Of a stretch of DNA of 64,000 nt, positions 19,145 through 28,341 are shown in pieces. Position numbers and translations under genes: made by a program. This DNA comes from an uncultured Methanobrevibacter sp. (GTDB lineage Archaea > Methanobacteriota > Methanobacteria > Methanobacteriales > Methanobacteriaceae). The stretch covers positions 1 to 64,000 of the forward strand of contig NZ_CAMVPN010000003.1 of NCBI RefSeq assembly GCF_947169325.1. Reading direction: 5' to 3'. Position 1 is the first letter of the stretch. The number at the start of each line of letters is the position of its first letter. The notes beneath the pieces were generated by a model. That model was not told the origin of the DNA, ran no database searches, and saw only the letters and a program-made list of their open reading frames with translations.

Positions 19145-20107
19145 GTTGTTCATGCACACAAAGAACAGTCCTGAATCTTTAACCCACAAACAGAATTTTG
19201 AGACGATGTAAAGGACCGGCAGTTCTATCAGCGGCCCGATTACAAGTGCAATGGCTATCAGTTCGTGGCCAGGAAATGAATTGATTGCAATGGCCAGTGC
19301 CAGTGGGGAATTTCGTGCAAGTGTTGTCATTGTCAGGCTCGCATATTCGGAATATGTAAAATTAATTTTTTCAGACAATAGCAAATCAATTATGACATTA
19401 ACGGCGAAGAATGCGATTAATGGGATGAAAATTGTTACTATTGAGTTTAAGTTTGAAAATAGCAGTGATCCTTGAGATGCAAAAATGCAAAACACTGCAA
19501 TTGCTAAAAACCAGATTTCCCCATTGGAGAATAGTTCTGTAACTTTTTTGCTTGAATCATCATTAAGCAGGAATTTGGTAATCTGTGAAGCTATAAATGG
19601 GATTACTATGATGATTATTATGGAATAGGCAAGTTGAGTATAGTCCATCGAATTTGACGCTGAAAAGAATATTACAAGATAGATTGGAAGCAAAACGATT
19701 TGTAAAATTAGATTCATTGGCAGAATTGATAAGCTAAGCTTCAAGTCTCCCTTTGCAAGTTTTGTGAATACCAGATACCAGTCAGTGCAGGGTGTCAGTA
19801 TCAGCATGAAAAATCCGATGAAAAGGTCGATATTTGACTTGAAAAATATGGAGCCTAGGAAATATCCAAAAAGAGGTGTCCATATGAAATTGATTATGAT
19901 GCTTGTCAGACTGAATTTGACATTTCTGAAACTGTTTTTCAGTTCATTCAACGGAATCTCTAGAAATAGTCCGTAAAGCATCAGACATAGGAAGACTGTT
20001 ATCAGATTGCCAGCATTATCGGCGGTGACATTAACATTGGAAAATATAAGCCCTATGATGACTGCGGAAAATATTATGACTGGCTCTAACTTTTCTTGTA
20101 ACTCCAT
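19136..20107 (-). CDS. BASS/ACR3-like transporter
   Basis: Ten-helix membrane carrier of the bile acid:sodium symporter superfamily, 323 residues. The segment LTPCTDWYLVFTKLAKGD matches the conserved Pro-Cys-Thr region of arsenite permeases (ACR3), and ARNSPLALAIA is the second crossover motif. Arsenite efflux is plausible but no arsR or arsC is adjacent, and other organic-anion transport cannot be excluded. Preceded by a 297-bp AT-rich region shared with the ehb operon promoter. Confidence 0.75.
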   Translation of the reverse strand: MELQEKLEPVIIFSAVIIGLIFSNVNVTADNAGNLITVFLCLMLYGLFLEIPLNELKNSFRNVKFSLTSIIINFIWTPLFGYFLGSIFFKSNIDLFIGFFMLILTPCTDWYLVFTKLAKGDLKLSLSILPMNLILQIVLLPIYLVIFFSASNSMDYTQLAYSIIIIIVIPFIASQITKFLLNDDSSKKVTELFSNGEIWFLAIAVFCIFASQGSLLFSNLNSIVTIFIPLIAFFAVNVIIDLLLSEKINFTYSEYASLTMTTLARNSPLALAIAINSFPGHELIAIALVIGPLIELPVLYIVSKFCLWVKDSGLFFVCMNNLF

Positions 20108-20356
20108 ACTATCACTTTTTAGGTATAACTAAATTTATAATACGTCATATATAATGTTTTTTTATCATCATGATATTCGTTGAATTTTAAATTTAACAAT
20201 TGTTTTATCAGTGTTTTTTATTTTTGACAATAATTTTGTTCATTATATTTCTTTTAGAAAAATTTATATTAACTTATTTTAAATTTGTATGAATTTTTTT
20301 AAAAAAGCATACATTTATAATAAATAATCATGATAAATAATAATATTATTATTTAA

Positions 20357-20380
20357 TGTCAGATTTCTGACATATTTATA
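20357..20380 (+). promoter_or_regulatory. ehb operon promoter with palindromic operator candidate
   Basis: TGTCAGA-TT-TCTGACA (20357-20372) is a perfect palindrome with 7-bp arms directly abutting a TATA-like TATTTATA (20373-20380). ehbA ATG is at 20405 with GGAG at 20393. A protein bound here would compete with TBP/TFB. The rest of the 20108-20356 gap is AT-rich and shows nothing else I can name. Confidence 0.55.
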
Positions 20381-20404
20381 ATCAAATGAAATGGAGCTTG
20401 TTTA

Positions 20405-20719
20405 ATGTTTTTGACTAGAATTGGATATGGAATCGCGTATTTTGTGGTTCTTATCTATGAAATAATTAAATCAACAATTGATGTTTGTTTTAATTCAATT
20501 ATAAGGAGAAATATTGATCCTATTGTTGTTGATATTGAAACAGTTTTAGAGAGGCCTGTTTCTCAAACAATATTGGCAAATAGTATATCTTTAACTCCCG
20601 GTACTTTGTCTGTTGATTTGGACAGTGAAAATAACATTATTAAAGTAGCTGCTATTTCTCCAAGAGAAAAAGAGGATATTATTCCTTTTGAAAAGTATAT
20701 TAAGAAAATGCTTGAATGA
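20405..20719 (+). CDS. ehbA: Energy-converting hydrogenase B subunit A (MrpE-like)
   Basis: First gene of the ehb operon; 104-residue membrane subunit of the MnhE/MrpE type, with one or two N-terminal helices (ILTRIGYGIAYFVVL region), the family TPGTLSVDL motif near 62 and a short soluble C-terminal part. In Mrp antiporters this subunit is part of the ion-translocating module; in Ehb it sits with the other Mrp-like subunits that use the ion gradient. GGAG precedes ATG by eight bases. Confidence 0.88.
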   Translation: MFLTRIGYGIAYFVVLIYEIIKSTIDVCFNSIIRRNIDPIVVDIETVLERPVSQTILANSISLTPGTLSVDLDSENNIIKVAAISPREKEDIIPFEKYIKKMLE

Positions 20720-20752
20720 CCATTTTCTTTTAAAACAATCGAGTGAGATAGT

Positions 20753-21019
20753 ATGGATATATTGTTTATTGCAAAATATGTTTTGGTTATAGCATTAATT
20801 ATCATGATGTTGGCCGCTTTAAGAGCAAGTGCATATAAATCCACTTCAATGGGGCTTTTAGGAAGCTCAGTTGTTGTTGTAGCTTTTGCTATGGCATTGC
20901 TTGTTGGAGGAGACATATATAATCTTGAATTCTTTAAAGATATATCACTAGCTTTAATATTCTTTGGTTTTGTAGGTACTGTTGCTTTCGCTGCTGTTTT
21001 GGGAGGGGAGGATAAATGA
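20753..21019 (+). CDS. ehbB: Energy-converting hydrogenase B subunit B (MrpF-like)
   Basis: Small hydrophobic protein of 88 residues with three predicted helices, resembling MrpF/MnhF in size, helix pattern and place after the MrpE-like gene. It overlaps ehbC by 4 bp (ATGA). Called mainly from operon order together with the fold pattern. Confidence 0.85.
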   Translation: MDILFIAKYVLVIALIIMMLAALRASAYKSTSMGLLGSSVVVVAFAMALLVGGDIYNLEFFKDISLALIFFGFVGTVAFAAVLGGEDK

Positions 21020-21438
21020 TAGAATATATTCAATCAGCTCTTCTTATTATTTCAGCAATCCTGATTATAATTTCAGCAATAGGACTTATTTCATTGTCAG
21101 GCAATACTAAAAACGCAGTATATGGAAGAATCCACATTGTCGGTGTTTTTGATATTGCTTGTATTATTGCTATGATTGGTCTTGGCCAATATTTGCTTGC
21201 GGGAATATACTTCATTATTGCACCGTTTACAGCACATGCAATTGCTAATGCTTATTGGAAAAAAGAAGATAGAGAAAATAATTCAGATCTGGTAACTGTT
21301 GAAGTCGAACCTGATTATGACAATCCGTTTATCCATCCTAGAGATAAGTTCGGATCTTTGGAGAGTGAAGACTCAGAAAAACTTAAGGCTGATGACAGGT
21401 TCTCAGTTGCTACATTGGAAATTGATGAGGGGGAGTAA
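21016..21438 (+). CDS. ehbC: Energy-converting hydrogenase B subunit C (MrpG-like)
   Basis: MnhG/MrpG-type membrane subunit of 140 residues: three N-terminal helices with the family pattern ([18 protein letters not shown] near 24) and a hydrophilic, acidic tail of about 55 residues that is longer than in MrpG. Ion-module subunit of Ehb. Overlaps ehbB at ATGA and ends just before the ribosome binding site of ehbD. Confidence 0.86.
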   Translation: MIEYIQSALLIISAILIIISAIGLISLSGNTKNAVYGRIHIVGVFDIACIIAMIGLGQYLLAGIYFIIAPFTAHAIANAYWKKEDRENNSDLVTVEVEPDYDNPFIHPRDKFGSLESEDSEKLKADDRFSVATLEIDEGE

Positions 21439-21439
21439 G

Positions 21440-21673
21440 ATGTTGGAATTTGTATTAATGATTATAATTGTTGTAAGTGCGATTCTTGCTCTTATTCAAA
21501 AGGATTTATTGAAGGCTGCGATTTTGACAGGATTTACAGGTGCGGCCGTTGCCGTTTTATTCCAGGTATTGCTGGCACCTGACGTTGCCCTGACTCAAGC
21601 GATAGTCGGTGCGGCGATTGTTCCTGTATTTATTGCTTTGGCTGTTAAAAAAACCCAAAGGAGTGATGGATGA
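21440..21673 (+). CDS. ehbD: Energy-converting hydrogenase B subunit D (MbhD-like)
   Basis: 77-residue membrane protein of the MbhD/DUF4040 type ([17 protein letters not shown] motif), equivalent to part of the C-terminal MrpA region. The track begins at 21299, but that extension overlaps ehbC in another frame; ATG 21440 lies behind GAGGGGGA and is clearly the start. Overlaps ehbE by 1-4 bp. Confidence 0.88.
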   Translation: MLEFVLMIIIVVSAILALIQKDLLKAAILTGFTGAAVAVLFQVLLAPDVALTQAIVGAAIVPVFIALAVKKTQRSDG

Positions 21674-22059
21674 TGGCACAGACTCAACTGGTGATATTGT
21701 TCACATCCGCTGCACTAATCATTATCGGATTGTATTCAGCGATTTTCATTGACAATATCATAAAGAAAATAATTGGTATCAGTTTCATTGAGGAAGGAGC
21801 CAATCTGTTCATCGTTGCCATCGGATATAAGCCTGGTGGTGTTGTTCCTATTCTAATGCCTGGAATGGACACTTCATGGTTTGCTGCAAATGCCGCATAT
21901 CCTTTGCCTTTCGGTTTGGTACTCACAAGTATCGTAATCGGCGCAAGTACATTGGCTGTGATGCTTGCTTTGGTAATGGTCCTGTACAGAAGATACGGAA
22001 CATTGTCCACCAAAGTGATGCTGGCAGACACATCAAAACAGGAGGAATACAATGAATGA
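21670..22059 (+). CDS. ehbE: Energy-converting hydrogenase B subunit E (NuoK/MrpC-like)
   Basis: MrpC/NuoK-like membrane subunit, 129 residues with three helices. The conserved [18 protein letters not shown] segment near 34 carries the membrane-embedded Glu of helix 2, and [19 protein letters not shown] is helix 3. Start is ATG 21670 or 21673, both behind GGAG. Overlaps ehbF by 8 bp. Confidence 0.9.
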   Translation: MMAQTQLVILFTSAALIIIGLYSAIFIDNIIKKIIGISFIEEGANLFIVAIGYKPGGVVPILMPGMDTSWFAANAAYPLPFGLVLTSIVIGASTLAVMLALVMVLYRRYGTLSTKVMLADTSKQEEYNE

Positions 22060-23506
22060 ACTAATTCCACTCATGGTTATAGTTCCTTTGATGGCAGGTC
22101 TGCTCATCTCAGCATTTTCAAAGTTCAACAAGGCAACTAAGATTTTCGCATTTGTCGTTGCAATCTGTCTTCCGATTATACCTTTGGCTTCCAATTATGG
22201 ACTTCATTTCTTCGGAGGTTACGAGCCGATAGTGGATAATGTGACAAGCGTGATGTTCCATCCGGCAATTACATATTCATTCACATTCCTGCAACAGATA
22301 TTCATTGCAATGATTGGTATTTTAACATTCCTAGTTGTATTTATCTATCTGACTAAATATAAGGAAATTTCAGGTCCTTACCTGTTCCTGCTATTCTTGG
22401 GTACTGCCGCCGTTACTGCAATGCTTCTTACCGATGATATCTTCCACATGTTCGTGTTCTTTGAGATATTGGCACTGGCACAGGTCGGTATTGTTGCGGC
22501 TTCATCAATCGATTACAGTTATGAAATGGCTTTAAAATACATGATTTTAGGCTCAATTGGATCACCTATCATGCTTTTGGGAATTGGATTCCTCTTGGCA
22601 ATGACAGGCAGCGTAAACGTTACAGACATTGCGGTTGCTGTTCATAACGGTTTGGTTGACATAACTTCTCCAGTATTCTTATTATCACTCGGTTTAATAT
22701 TCTTTGGTTGGCTATATGCATCAGGACTGCCACCATTCCATACTATAAAATCTGGAATTTATTCAAAAGCTGAACCTCATGGAGCAGCATTGCTTCAGTC
22801 ATTTACTGTCATTTCAATGATTTCAATCGTACTCATAATGTTTAGAATCTATTCAACATTGCCTATATTTGAAGTCCTCATAGTCTTCTTCTCTATCTTG
22901 GCTATGATATTAGGTGTTTCTCTTGCACTTACCCAAACTGACTTCAGAAGGATGATTGGATTTTTAGCAGTAGGTGAGCTAGGATTTATAGGTTTGGGTA
23001 TTGGTCTTGGAACCCAGTATGCAATAACTGCTGGTCTTTTCCAGGCACTGAACGAAATTATTATTACTGCATTATTATTCATAGGTTTCGGCGCTATTGT
23101 CAATGCAACTAATGAGGTTGACACCCGAAAGCTTGGAGGCCTTCTGGCATACCATCCGAAAGTCAGCATAATGCTTCTGATTGGAGGTTTGGCCATGGCA
23201 GGTGTTCCTCCTTTAAGTGGGTTCCAATCAAAACTGATGCTTGTTCAGGCTTCATTAAGTTGCGGTTATCCGGAAATATCAATTTTAGCAATTATGGTAA
23301 GTATAGCAACATTCGTGGTATTTGTAAAGACATACTACTCTATGTTCTTAAAACCGAAACCTACTGAACTGAAAGTGGAAAACATGGAAGTTCCAAGGGC
23401 GATGATATTTGCAATGGGAGTACTGTTAATCATTATAGTAGTGCTAGGTATATTCCCTGATGTCGTGACTGCTGGAATTTCTAACTTTGTAGGAGGGATA
23501 TTATGA
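22052..23506 (+). CDS. ehbF: Energy-converting hydrogenase B subunit F (MrpD/NuoN-like antiporter)
   Basis: Large antiporter-type subunit of 484 residues and about 14 helices. The proton_antipo core is clear: FFEILALAQVG (lysine/glutamate channel helix region), KYMILGSIGSP, SGLPPFHTIKSGIYSKAEPHGA and MAGVPPLSGFQSK. It is the only antiporter-size subunit in the operon and therefore the likely main ion channel that drives ferredoxin reduction. Overlaps ehbG by 4 bp. Confidence 0.94.
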   Translation: MNELIPLMVIVPLMAGLLISAFSKFNKATKIFAFVVAICLPIIPLASNYGLHFFGGYEPIVDNVTSVMFHPAITYSFTFLQQIFIAMIGILTFLVVFIYLTKYKEISGPYLFLLFLGTAAVTAMLLTDDIFHMFVFFEILALAQVGIVAASSIDYSYEMALKYMILGSIGSPIMLLGIGFLLAMTGSVNVTDIAVAVHNGLVDITSPVFLLSLGLIFFGWLYASGLPPFHTIKSGIYSKAEPHGAALLQSFTVISMISIVLIMFRIYSTLPIFEVLIVFFSILAMILGVSLALTQTDFRRMIGFLAVGELGFIGLGIGLGTQYAITAGLFQALNEIIITALLFIGFGAIVNATNEVDTRKLGGLLAYHPKVSIMLLIGGLAMAGVPPLSGFQSKLMLVQASLSCGYPEISILAIMVSIATFVVFVKTYYSMFLKPKPTELKVENMEVPRAMIFAMGVLLIIIVVLGIFPDVVTAGISNFVGGIL

Positions 23507-23838
23507 AACTATATGACCAGATATTTAATGTGGTAAAGCAGTTCAGGAAACTGTTTTCACCAGGTCCGGTAACCAATGCAGACGTTTCCGGAAGCATTAC
23601 GGCTGAAATATTTCTAATAGTTTCATTGATATTGTCTGCAATACTGCTAAGGCACGTCAATGTTTTGCTTGCGGGATTGGTTACACTCATCTTGGCAATC
23701 GTATTGATTTCAAATATTCCTCTTATTCCAAAGTTCAAAATCGAACAAGAGGATTCATTGGAAAAAATGATATTTTATGCTGTGGTAACACTCAGCATCA
23801 TTGTGGTATTCTTATACTGGGGTGGTAATCTTGTCTAG
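23503..23838 (+). CDS. ehbG: Energy-converting hydrogenase B subunit G
   Basis: 111-residue membrane protein with three predicted helices and a hydrophilic N-terminus containing SPGPVTNADVSGSITAE. No broad family is recognised by eye; assigned by order within the conserved ehb operon. Translationally coupled at both ends. Confidence 0.82.
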   Translation: MKLYDQIFNVVKQFRKLFSPGPVTNADVSGSITAEIFLIVSLILSAILLRHVNVLLAGLVTLILAIVLISNIPLIPKFKIEQEDSLEKMIFYAVVTLSIIVVFLYWGGNLV

Positions 23839-24112
23839 CAAAGCTACAGTTCGCAATCTTATTGCAGCGGTATTGACTGCAGTGTTTTCAGTCACTTTAA
23901 TTGATGCAATATTCCATTTGCATGATATGATCAATCCTGGTGTAAGCTATATCTATAACGCTTTGGGAACTCAAATAGCGCCGAACATGGTAACTGTGGT
24001 CATTTTCGACTTCAGGGCATATGATACATTAGGCGAATCAATCATATTGTTGACTGCAGGTATTGTGGTTTTACTCATATTCGGAAGAGGATTACTGGGG
24101 GATAAACAATGA
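23831..24112 (+). CDS. ehbH: Energy-converting hydrogenase B subunit H (MbhE/MrpA C-term-like)
   Basis: 93-residue membrane protein with two helices; the segment NVTVVIFDFRAYDTLGE-like (here TVVIFDFRAYDTLGES) is the signature of the MbhE/MrpA C-terminal part that contacts MrpB. The track starts upstream at 23801, but TTG 23831 sits behind GGTGG and gives a normal N-terminus; it overlaps the ehbG stop. Confidence 0.86.
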   Translation: MSSKATVRNLIAAVLTAVFSVTLIDAIFHLHDMINPGVSYIYNALGTQIAPNMVTVVIFDFRAYDTLGESIILLTAGIVVLLIFGRGLLGDKQ

Positions 24113-24585
24113 GTCAGGGTAGTATGATTTTAAAACTTATATCCTTGCCGATTTCAATCATTTTAATCTGTTTGGGTATAATGACTATTCTTGGAGGCCA
24201 TATCACTCCGGGTGGAGGTTTCCAGGGTGGTGCAATGATTGCTAGTGGAATTATATTATCTATCCTTGTTTATGGTTTAGGTAATTCTCCATTGGAATTG
24301 TCTCACGCTTATATTGAAGTGTTCGAATCAATCGGAGCATTAGGATTTATAATATTCGGATTAATAGGTTTGTTTGTAGGAGGATTTTTCCTCTACAATA
24401 TGGGAACAGACTTGTTGAATGTTGTTCCCGCTACAATTCAGACAGTTTTCCACTATCCTGATGTCACCAATGCAGGTATTATTCCATACCTCAATATATT
24501 TGTAGGACTGAAAGTATTTGTAGGACTGTCCTCAATTGTAATAGCATTTGCAGGATTTAAGAAATTTGTTGGGGAGGGTGAATGA
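24109..24585 (+). CDS. ehbI: Energy-converting hydrogenase B subunit I (MrpB-like)
   Basis: MnhB/MrpB-domain membrane subunit of 158 residues with four helices. GGHITPGGGFQGGAMIAS near 28 is the diagnostic MrpB motif. Together with EhbA-E and H it rebuilds the Mrp-type ion module. ATGA overlaps at both ends. Confidence 0.92.
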   Translation: MSQGSMILKLISLPISIILICLGIMTILGGHITPGGGFQGGAMIASGIILSILVYGLGNSPLELSHAYIEVFESIGALGFIIFGLIGLFVGGFFLYNMGTDLLNVVPATIQTVFHYPDVTNAGIIPYLNIFVGLKVFVGLSSIVIAFAGFKKFVGEGE

Positions 24586-24833
24586 TGATATCCTTAGGAC
24601 CAATCATTTTCGGTTTAATATTGGGTTTGATTATTGGATCTCAAATCAAGCTAGATGTCAGTGATGCCAAATTCACTCTGGCCTCATTTGTGATGATATT
24701 AATAGCAGGAATTATTGCAGCATGGCAATTGGGTAATTTCCCATTCTATACAGATTTGCCGATTTCAACTGCATTTTTATCTGCTTTAATAGGAATTTTT
24801 GTAGGCAAACTACTATTTGCAAGGAGTAAATAA
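24582..24833 (+). CDS. ehbJ: Energy-converting hydrogenase B subunit J
   Basis: Small membrane protein of 83 residues with three helices (ISLGPIIFGLILGLIIGSQI first). Recognised from its place between the MrpB-like subunit and the polyferredoxin. Overlaps ehbI by 4 bp and is followed 12 bp later by ehbK. Confidence 0.82.
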   Translation: MMISLGPIIFGLILGLIIGSQIKLDVSDAKFTLASFVMILIAGIIAAWQLGNFPFYTDLPISTAFLSALIGIFVGKLLFARSK

Positions 24834-24845
24834 GGAGTTTTTATC

Positions 24846-26258
24846 ATGTTTTTATCAACTAATACTTGTGACGGAAAAAGGGATTGCATAAAACAGTGTC
24901 CTACAAAAGCCATAAAACTTATCAACGGCAAGGCATTCAGCTGTCTTACCTGTGGAATATGTTATCAAAACTGTCCTAATGCAGCCATATTTGAAAACAG
25001 CTATGGAGGTTATGTTGTAGACAGAGCCAAATGTAACGGCTGTGGAATGTGCATGTACAACTGCCCTACAAACAACATTAGCATTGAGGATGGAATTGTT
25101 TACGGTATATGTTCACGCTGCGGTGTTTGTGTTGAAGCGTGCTCAAGCCATTCCCGTGTGGACGGCTACGAGCTTGAAAAGTCAAAGCAGCTCACATTAA
25201 TCGAGTCATTGAAAATATTGAATCCTCCATTGGATAATGTTCGACACAAAACATCAGACAAATGCAATGAGGTAACAAGGAGTTACTTCGGAACCGACAC
25301 GGAAAAATGTATTTTGTGCGGCAGATGCGAAGAATATTGTCCAACCGGAGCAATTCATGTCAAAATTGACCGTGATGATGGAATTTGTAGGGAGTGCAGG
25401 ATATGCAGCGATGTCTGTCCAAATGAATCAATGAACAAGCATCAGCTGGTTAACAAATCAACCTGTACGCTTTGTCTGAACTGTATGAAGGCATGCCCTA
25501 ATAATGCAATTTCCGTTGATGATTTTGAAATCATTGTTAATAAGATTAATCAAAAACCCGCTGGAAAAATCATATCCTGTCTTAACTGCGGATTATGTGC
25601 TGATTTATGTGAGAACGAATCTCTCAAGAACGTTGACGGCAAACTGAGATATGATCCAACAGCAGACACAGAAAACACTACTCACAAGAAAGCCATTGAT
25701 TCATGTCCAGTTCATACATTAACCGAAGATGATGAAATGTTCATCTATGATGAGTTTGACGATAAGGAACTGCCGACATTGTCAGGATTTTGTGTATCAT
25801 GTGGAAAATGTTTCCAGGTCTGTGATGAAGTTGGAGCCCGTCAGCTCATGACAGCAAGCTGGGACGGCAGCGTTTCAGATGACTGCATTTCATGTGGAAT
25901 ATGTTCGGAAGTATGTCAGGAAGATGCGATTACATTATACAGGGGAACAATAGCAGTTGACCTTGACAAATGCATATTATGCGAAAACTGTGCGGTTCAC
26001 TGTCCTGTTGATGCGATTCCTAAATCCACAACATATAAAAATGAAATTGTTGGTGGATTCAACTTCATCGAACAGGAATTATGTATGCATTGCGGATTAT
26101 GCCATAAGACATGTCCATATGAAGCAATTGATGAGATTGACGGTAACTTCGTTGTAAATGATGAAAAATGTACCTATTGTGGAGCATGTAAAAATGCATG
26201 TCCTGCAAGGGCATTCCTATTCGAGAGAAATTTTAAAGATTCAATAGAGGGTATTTAA
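24846..26258 (+). CDS. ehbK: Energy-converting hydrogenase B subunit K (polyferredoxin)
   Basis: Cytoplasmic electron wire of 470 residues. I count twelve complete CxxCxxCxxxC motifs (from CLTCGICYQNC to CTYCGACKNAC) plus an incomplete N-terminal one (CDGKRDCIKQC), enough for about a dozen 4Fe-4S clusters. It should carry electrons between the NiFe module and low-potential ferredoxin-dependent oxidoreductases. Start ATG with AAGGAG upstream; ehbL begins at the next base after its stop. Confidence 0.94.
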   Translation: MFLSTNTCDGKRDCIKQCPTKAIKLINGKAFSCLTCGICYQNCPNAAIFENSYGGYVVDRAKCNGCGMCMYNCPTNNISIEDGIVYGICSRCGVCVEACSSHSRVDGYELEKSKQLTLIESLKILNPPLDNVRHKTSDKCNEVTRSYFGTDTEKCILCGRCEEYCPTGAIHVKIDRDDGICRECRICSDVCPNESMNKHQLVNKSTCTLCLNCMKACPNNAISVDDFEIIVNKINQKPAGKIISCLNCGLCADLCENESLKNVDGKLRYDPTADTENTTHKKAIDSCPVHTLTEDDEMFIYDEFDDKELPTLSGFCVSCGKCFQVCDEVGARQLMTASWDGSVSDDCISCGICSEVCQEDAITLYRGTIAVDLDKCILCENCAVHCPVDAIPKSTTYKNEIVGGFNFIEQELCMHCGLCHKTCPYEAIDEIDGNFVVNDEKCTYCGACKNACPARAFLFERNFKDSIEGI

Positions 26259-26750
26259 ATGAGGAGTATGCTTAGAGTAGCTTTGGAAGGAGCTTTTACT
26301 AACTTTAAAAGAATCTTTTTTGCAGCAGACAGAGTTACAGACATGGAGCTTAGAAGACAGATTTCAACCCTTTCTGTAGAAGTTGATGACAGGGTTGATG
26401 AAAAGGCGTGCATAGGATGTGCAGGCTGCGCCAATGTCTGTCCGACAGGTGCAATTGAGATGAAGCAATTGGCAAGTCCTGTTAAAATCGCTGAAGGATG
26501 GACTAAGACTGAAGTACCTGAAATTAATCTTGAAAAATGTGTTGTATGTTATTATTGTCATGACTTCTGTCCAATATATACATTTTATGGTCAAAAGGGA
26601 ACAGTTCATCCAAGCTGTGTCGGTGACCAGGAAGTTAATGTGGAGGAATTCATTGAACAGCCATTTAAAATTTCAGAAGACAAGCTTAAGTTTATTGCAC
26701 AGTACTTGTCAGATACAACAATACTGAAAAATAAGGAGGAAGGTGATTAG
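26259..26750 (+). CDS. ehbL: Energy-converting hydrogenase B subunit L (2[4Fe-4S] ferredoxin)
   Basis: 163-residue iron-sulfur subunit of NuoI type with two motifs, CIGCAGCANVCP (about 47) and CVVCYYCHDFCP (about 90). It bridges the NiFe small subunit and the polyferredoxin. Immediately follows ehbK and precedes ehbM with no gap. Confidence 0.92.
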   Translation: MRSMLRVALEGAFTNFKRIFFAADRVTDMELRRQISTLSVEVDDRVDEKACIGCAGCANVCPTGAIEMKQLASPVKIAEGWTKTEVPEINLEKCVVCYYCHDFCPIYTFYGQKGTVHPSCVGDQEVNVEEFIEQPFKISEDKLKFIAQYLSDTTILKNKEEGD

Positions 26751-27197
26751 ATGGGTATTAAATCATTTTCAAGAGCAAGAGCAATACACGTCATGCTGGT
26801 ATATACAGGCGGATGCAATGGATGCGATATTGAAATTGTAAATTCAATATTATCACCAAGATTTGACGCTGAACAATATAACGTGTTCTTGACATGGAAT
26901 CCTCGTGAAGCGGATGTGCTGGTTGTCACAGGACCGGTTACACACCTGAACAGGAAACCTCTGGAAGCCATTTATGAGGCCATTCCTAATCCTAAATTAG
27001 TTGTAGCTGCAGGAAGCTGTGCATTGATGGGTGGAGTATACAAAAACTGTCATGGTGATATTCCATCAGAAGAAATTGAAGGACCAGTTGAAAATATTAT
27101 ACCAGTGAATGCAAAGATTCCGGGATGTGCCGTAAGGCCTCAGGATGTCCTGGCAGGAGTTGTATCACTGTTACCTATATTATTGGATGCGGATTAA
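26751..27197 (+). CDS. ehbM: Energy-converting hydrogenase B small subunit M
   Basis: NuoB-like hydrogenase small subunit of 148 residues with the proximal cluster ligands: GGCNGCDIE (two Cys), [10 protein letters not shown] and PGCAVRP. Accepts electrons from the NiFe site in EhbN and passes them to EhbL. Confidence 0.95.
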   Translation: MGIKSFSRARAIHVMLVYTGGCNGCDIEIVNSILSPRFDAEQYNVFLTWNPREADVLVVTGPVTHLNRKPLEAIYEAIPNPKLVVAAGSCALMGGVYKNCHGDIPSEEIEGPVENIIPVNAKIPGCAVRPQDVLAGVVSLLPILLDAD

Positions 27198-27210
27198 AGA
27201 GGGGAATTAA

Positions 27211-28338
27211 ATGGATGAAAAAGTACCAAGAAGCAATATTATAGAAACTGAAATTCCAATGGGTACAGTTCACCCTGCTGCATTGGAACCATATAGGGTA
27301 AGATTTTTCGTTGAAGATGAAATAGTTCAGGAAGCGGAAATTACCATTGGTGTAAACCACCGTGGAATCGAAAGGATCATGGAAGGCCTTCCTGTTGAAA
27401 AGGCAAATTCCCTCACAGAAAAAATCTGTGGAATATGTTCCAATTCACATATATGGAATTCCTGCAGAACCGCAGAAATTGGACTAGGCATCGAAATTCC
27501 TGAAAGAGCCACCTACATTCGTGTCATAATGGGCGAACTTGAACGTTTGCATTCACACTTCTTATATCTGGCGCATGGCTGTGAAGTGTTGTCTCACGAG
27601 ACATTTTCAATGAGGGTATTCTATTTAAGAGAAATCGTCATGGAACTGCTTGCAATGATTGGAGGTAACAGGGTTCAATACGGCTGTTCAGTTTTAGGCG
27701 GAGTAAGGCCAAGATGTGACGTTGATGAAGCAAAGCTTTTAAGGCTAAAAAATGACATGGATGCAGTAGAGGAAGGCCTTACAGGTTTTGTGGAAAGGTT
27801 CCTTGCAGATTCTGTTGTACAGTCAAGGATTACAGGAATCGGTGTCCTGCCGCAAAAGCAGGCAATTGAGCTGGCCGTAACCGGACCGACTCTCAGGGCT
27901 ACTGGTGTTGCAAGGGATTTGAGAACAACAATGTTTGAATACGATAACTTTGATTTCAATGTCATAACCCAGCCGGATGGCGATGTAAGGTCAAACCTTG
28001 TAATGAGGGCTTTAGAATCATTCGAGTCTATCAAAATCATTCGTCAGGCAATTGCCAATATTCCTGAAGGAAAAGTGGTCAACAGGGATTGGGAAATGTT
28101 TGACACTGACATGAATGAGAGTTATATTGAAGTTCCAAGAGGAACTCTTTATCATTCATATGCACTGGAAAGCGGAAGAGTAAGGCACTGTATTATAAGA
28201 ACTCCTTCAATGGCAAACATTGGAGCAATGCAATATGCATGTATTGGAGATCAAATTACTGATGCCCAATTATGTATTGTACAATGTGACCCATGTTTTA
28301 CATGTACAGACAGAGCAATAGAGATAATCAGGAGATAG
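27211..28338 (+). CDS. ehbN: Energy-converting hydrogenase B large subunit N (NiFe)
   Basis: Catalytic NiFe subunit of 375 residues, group 4. The Ni-binding motifs are both intact: [11 protein letters not shown] near 70 and [10 protein letters not shown] near the C-terminus, confirming an active hydrogenase rather than a NuoD relative. No long C-terminal peptide follows the second motif beyond AIEIIRR, so maturation by a protease such as HycI is not evident. Activates H2 for ferredoxin reduction. Confidence 0.95.
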   Translation: MDEKVPRSNIIETEIPMGTVHPAALEPYRVRFFVEDEIVQEAEITIGVNHRGIERIMEGLPVEKANSLTEKICGICSNSHIWNSCRTAEIGLGIEIPERATYIRVIMGELERLHSHFLYLAHGCEVLSHETFSMRVFYLREIVMELLAMIGGNRVQYGCSVLGGVRPRCDVDEAKLLRLKNDMDAVEEGLTGFVERFLADSVVQSRITGIGVLPQKQAIELAVTGPTLRATGVARDLRTTMFEYDNFDFNVITQPDGDVRSNLVMRALESFESIKIIRQAIANIPEGKVVNRDWEMFDTDMNESYIEVPRGTLYHSYALESGRVRHCIIRTPSMANIGAMQYACIGDQITDAQLCIVQCDPCFTCTDRAIEIIRR

Positions 28339-28341
28339 AAA

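Noticed and set aside
21299-21439. Upstream extension of ehbD in the ORF track
   Set aside because: It overlaps ehbC in another frame; a strong ribosome binding site marks ATG 21440.
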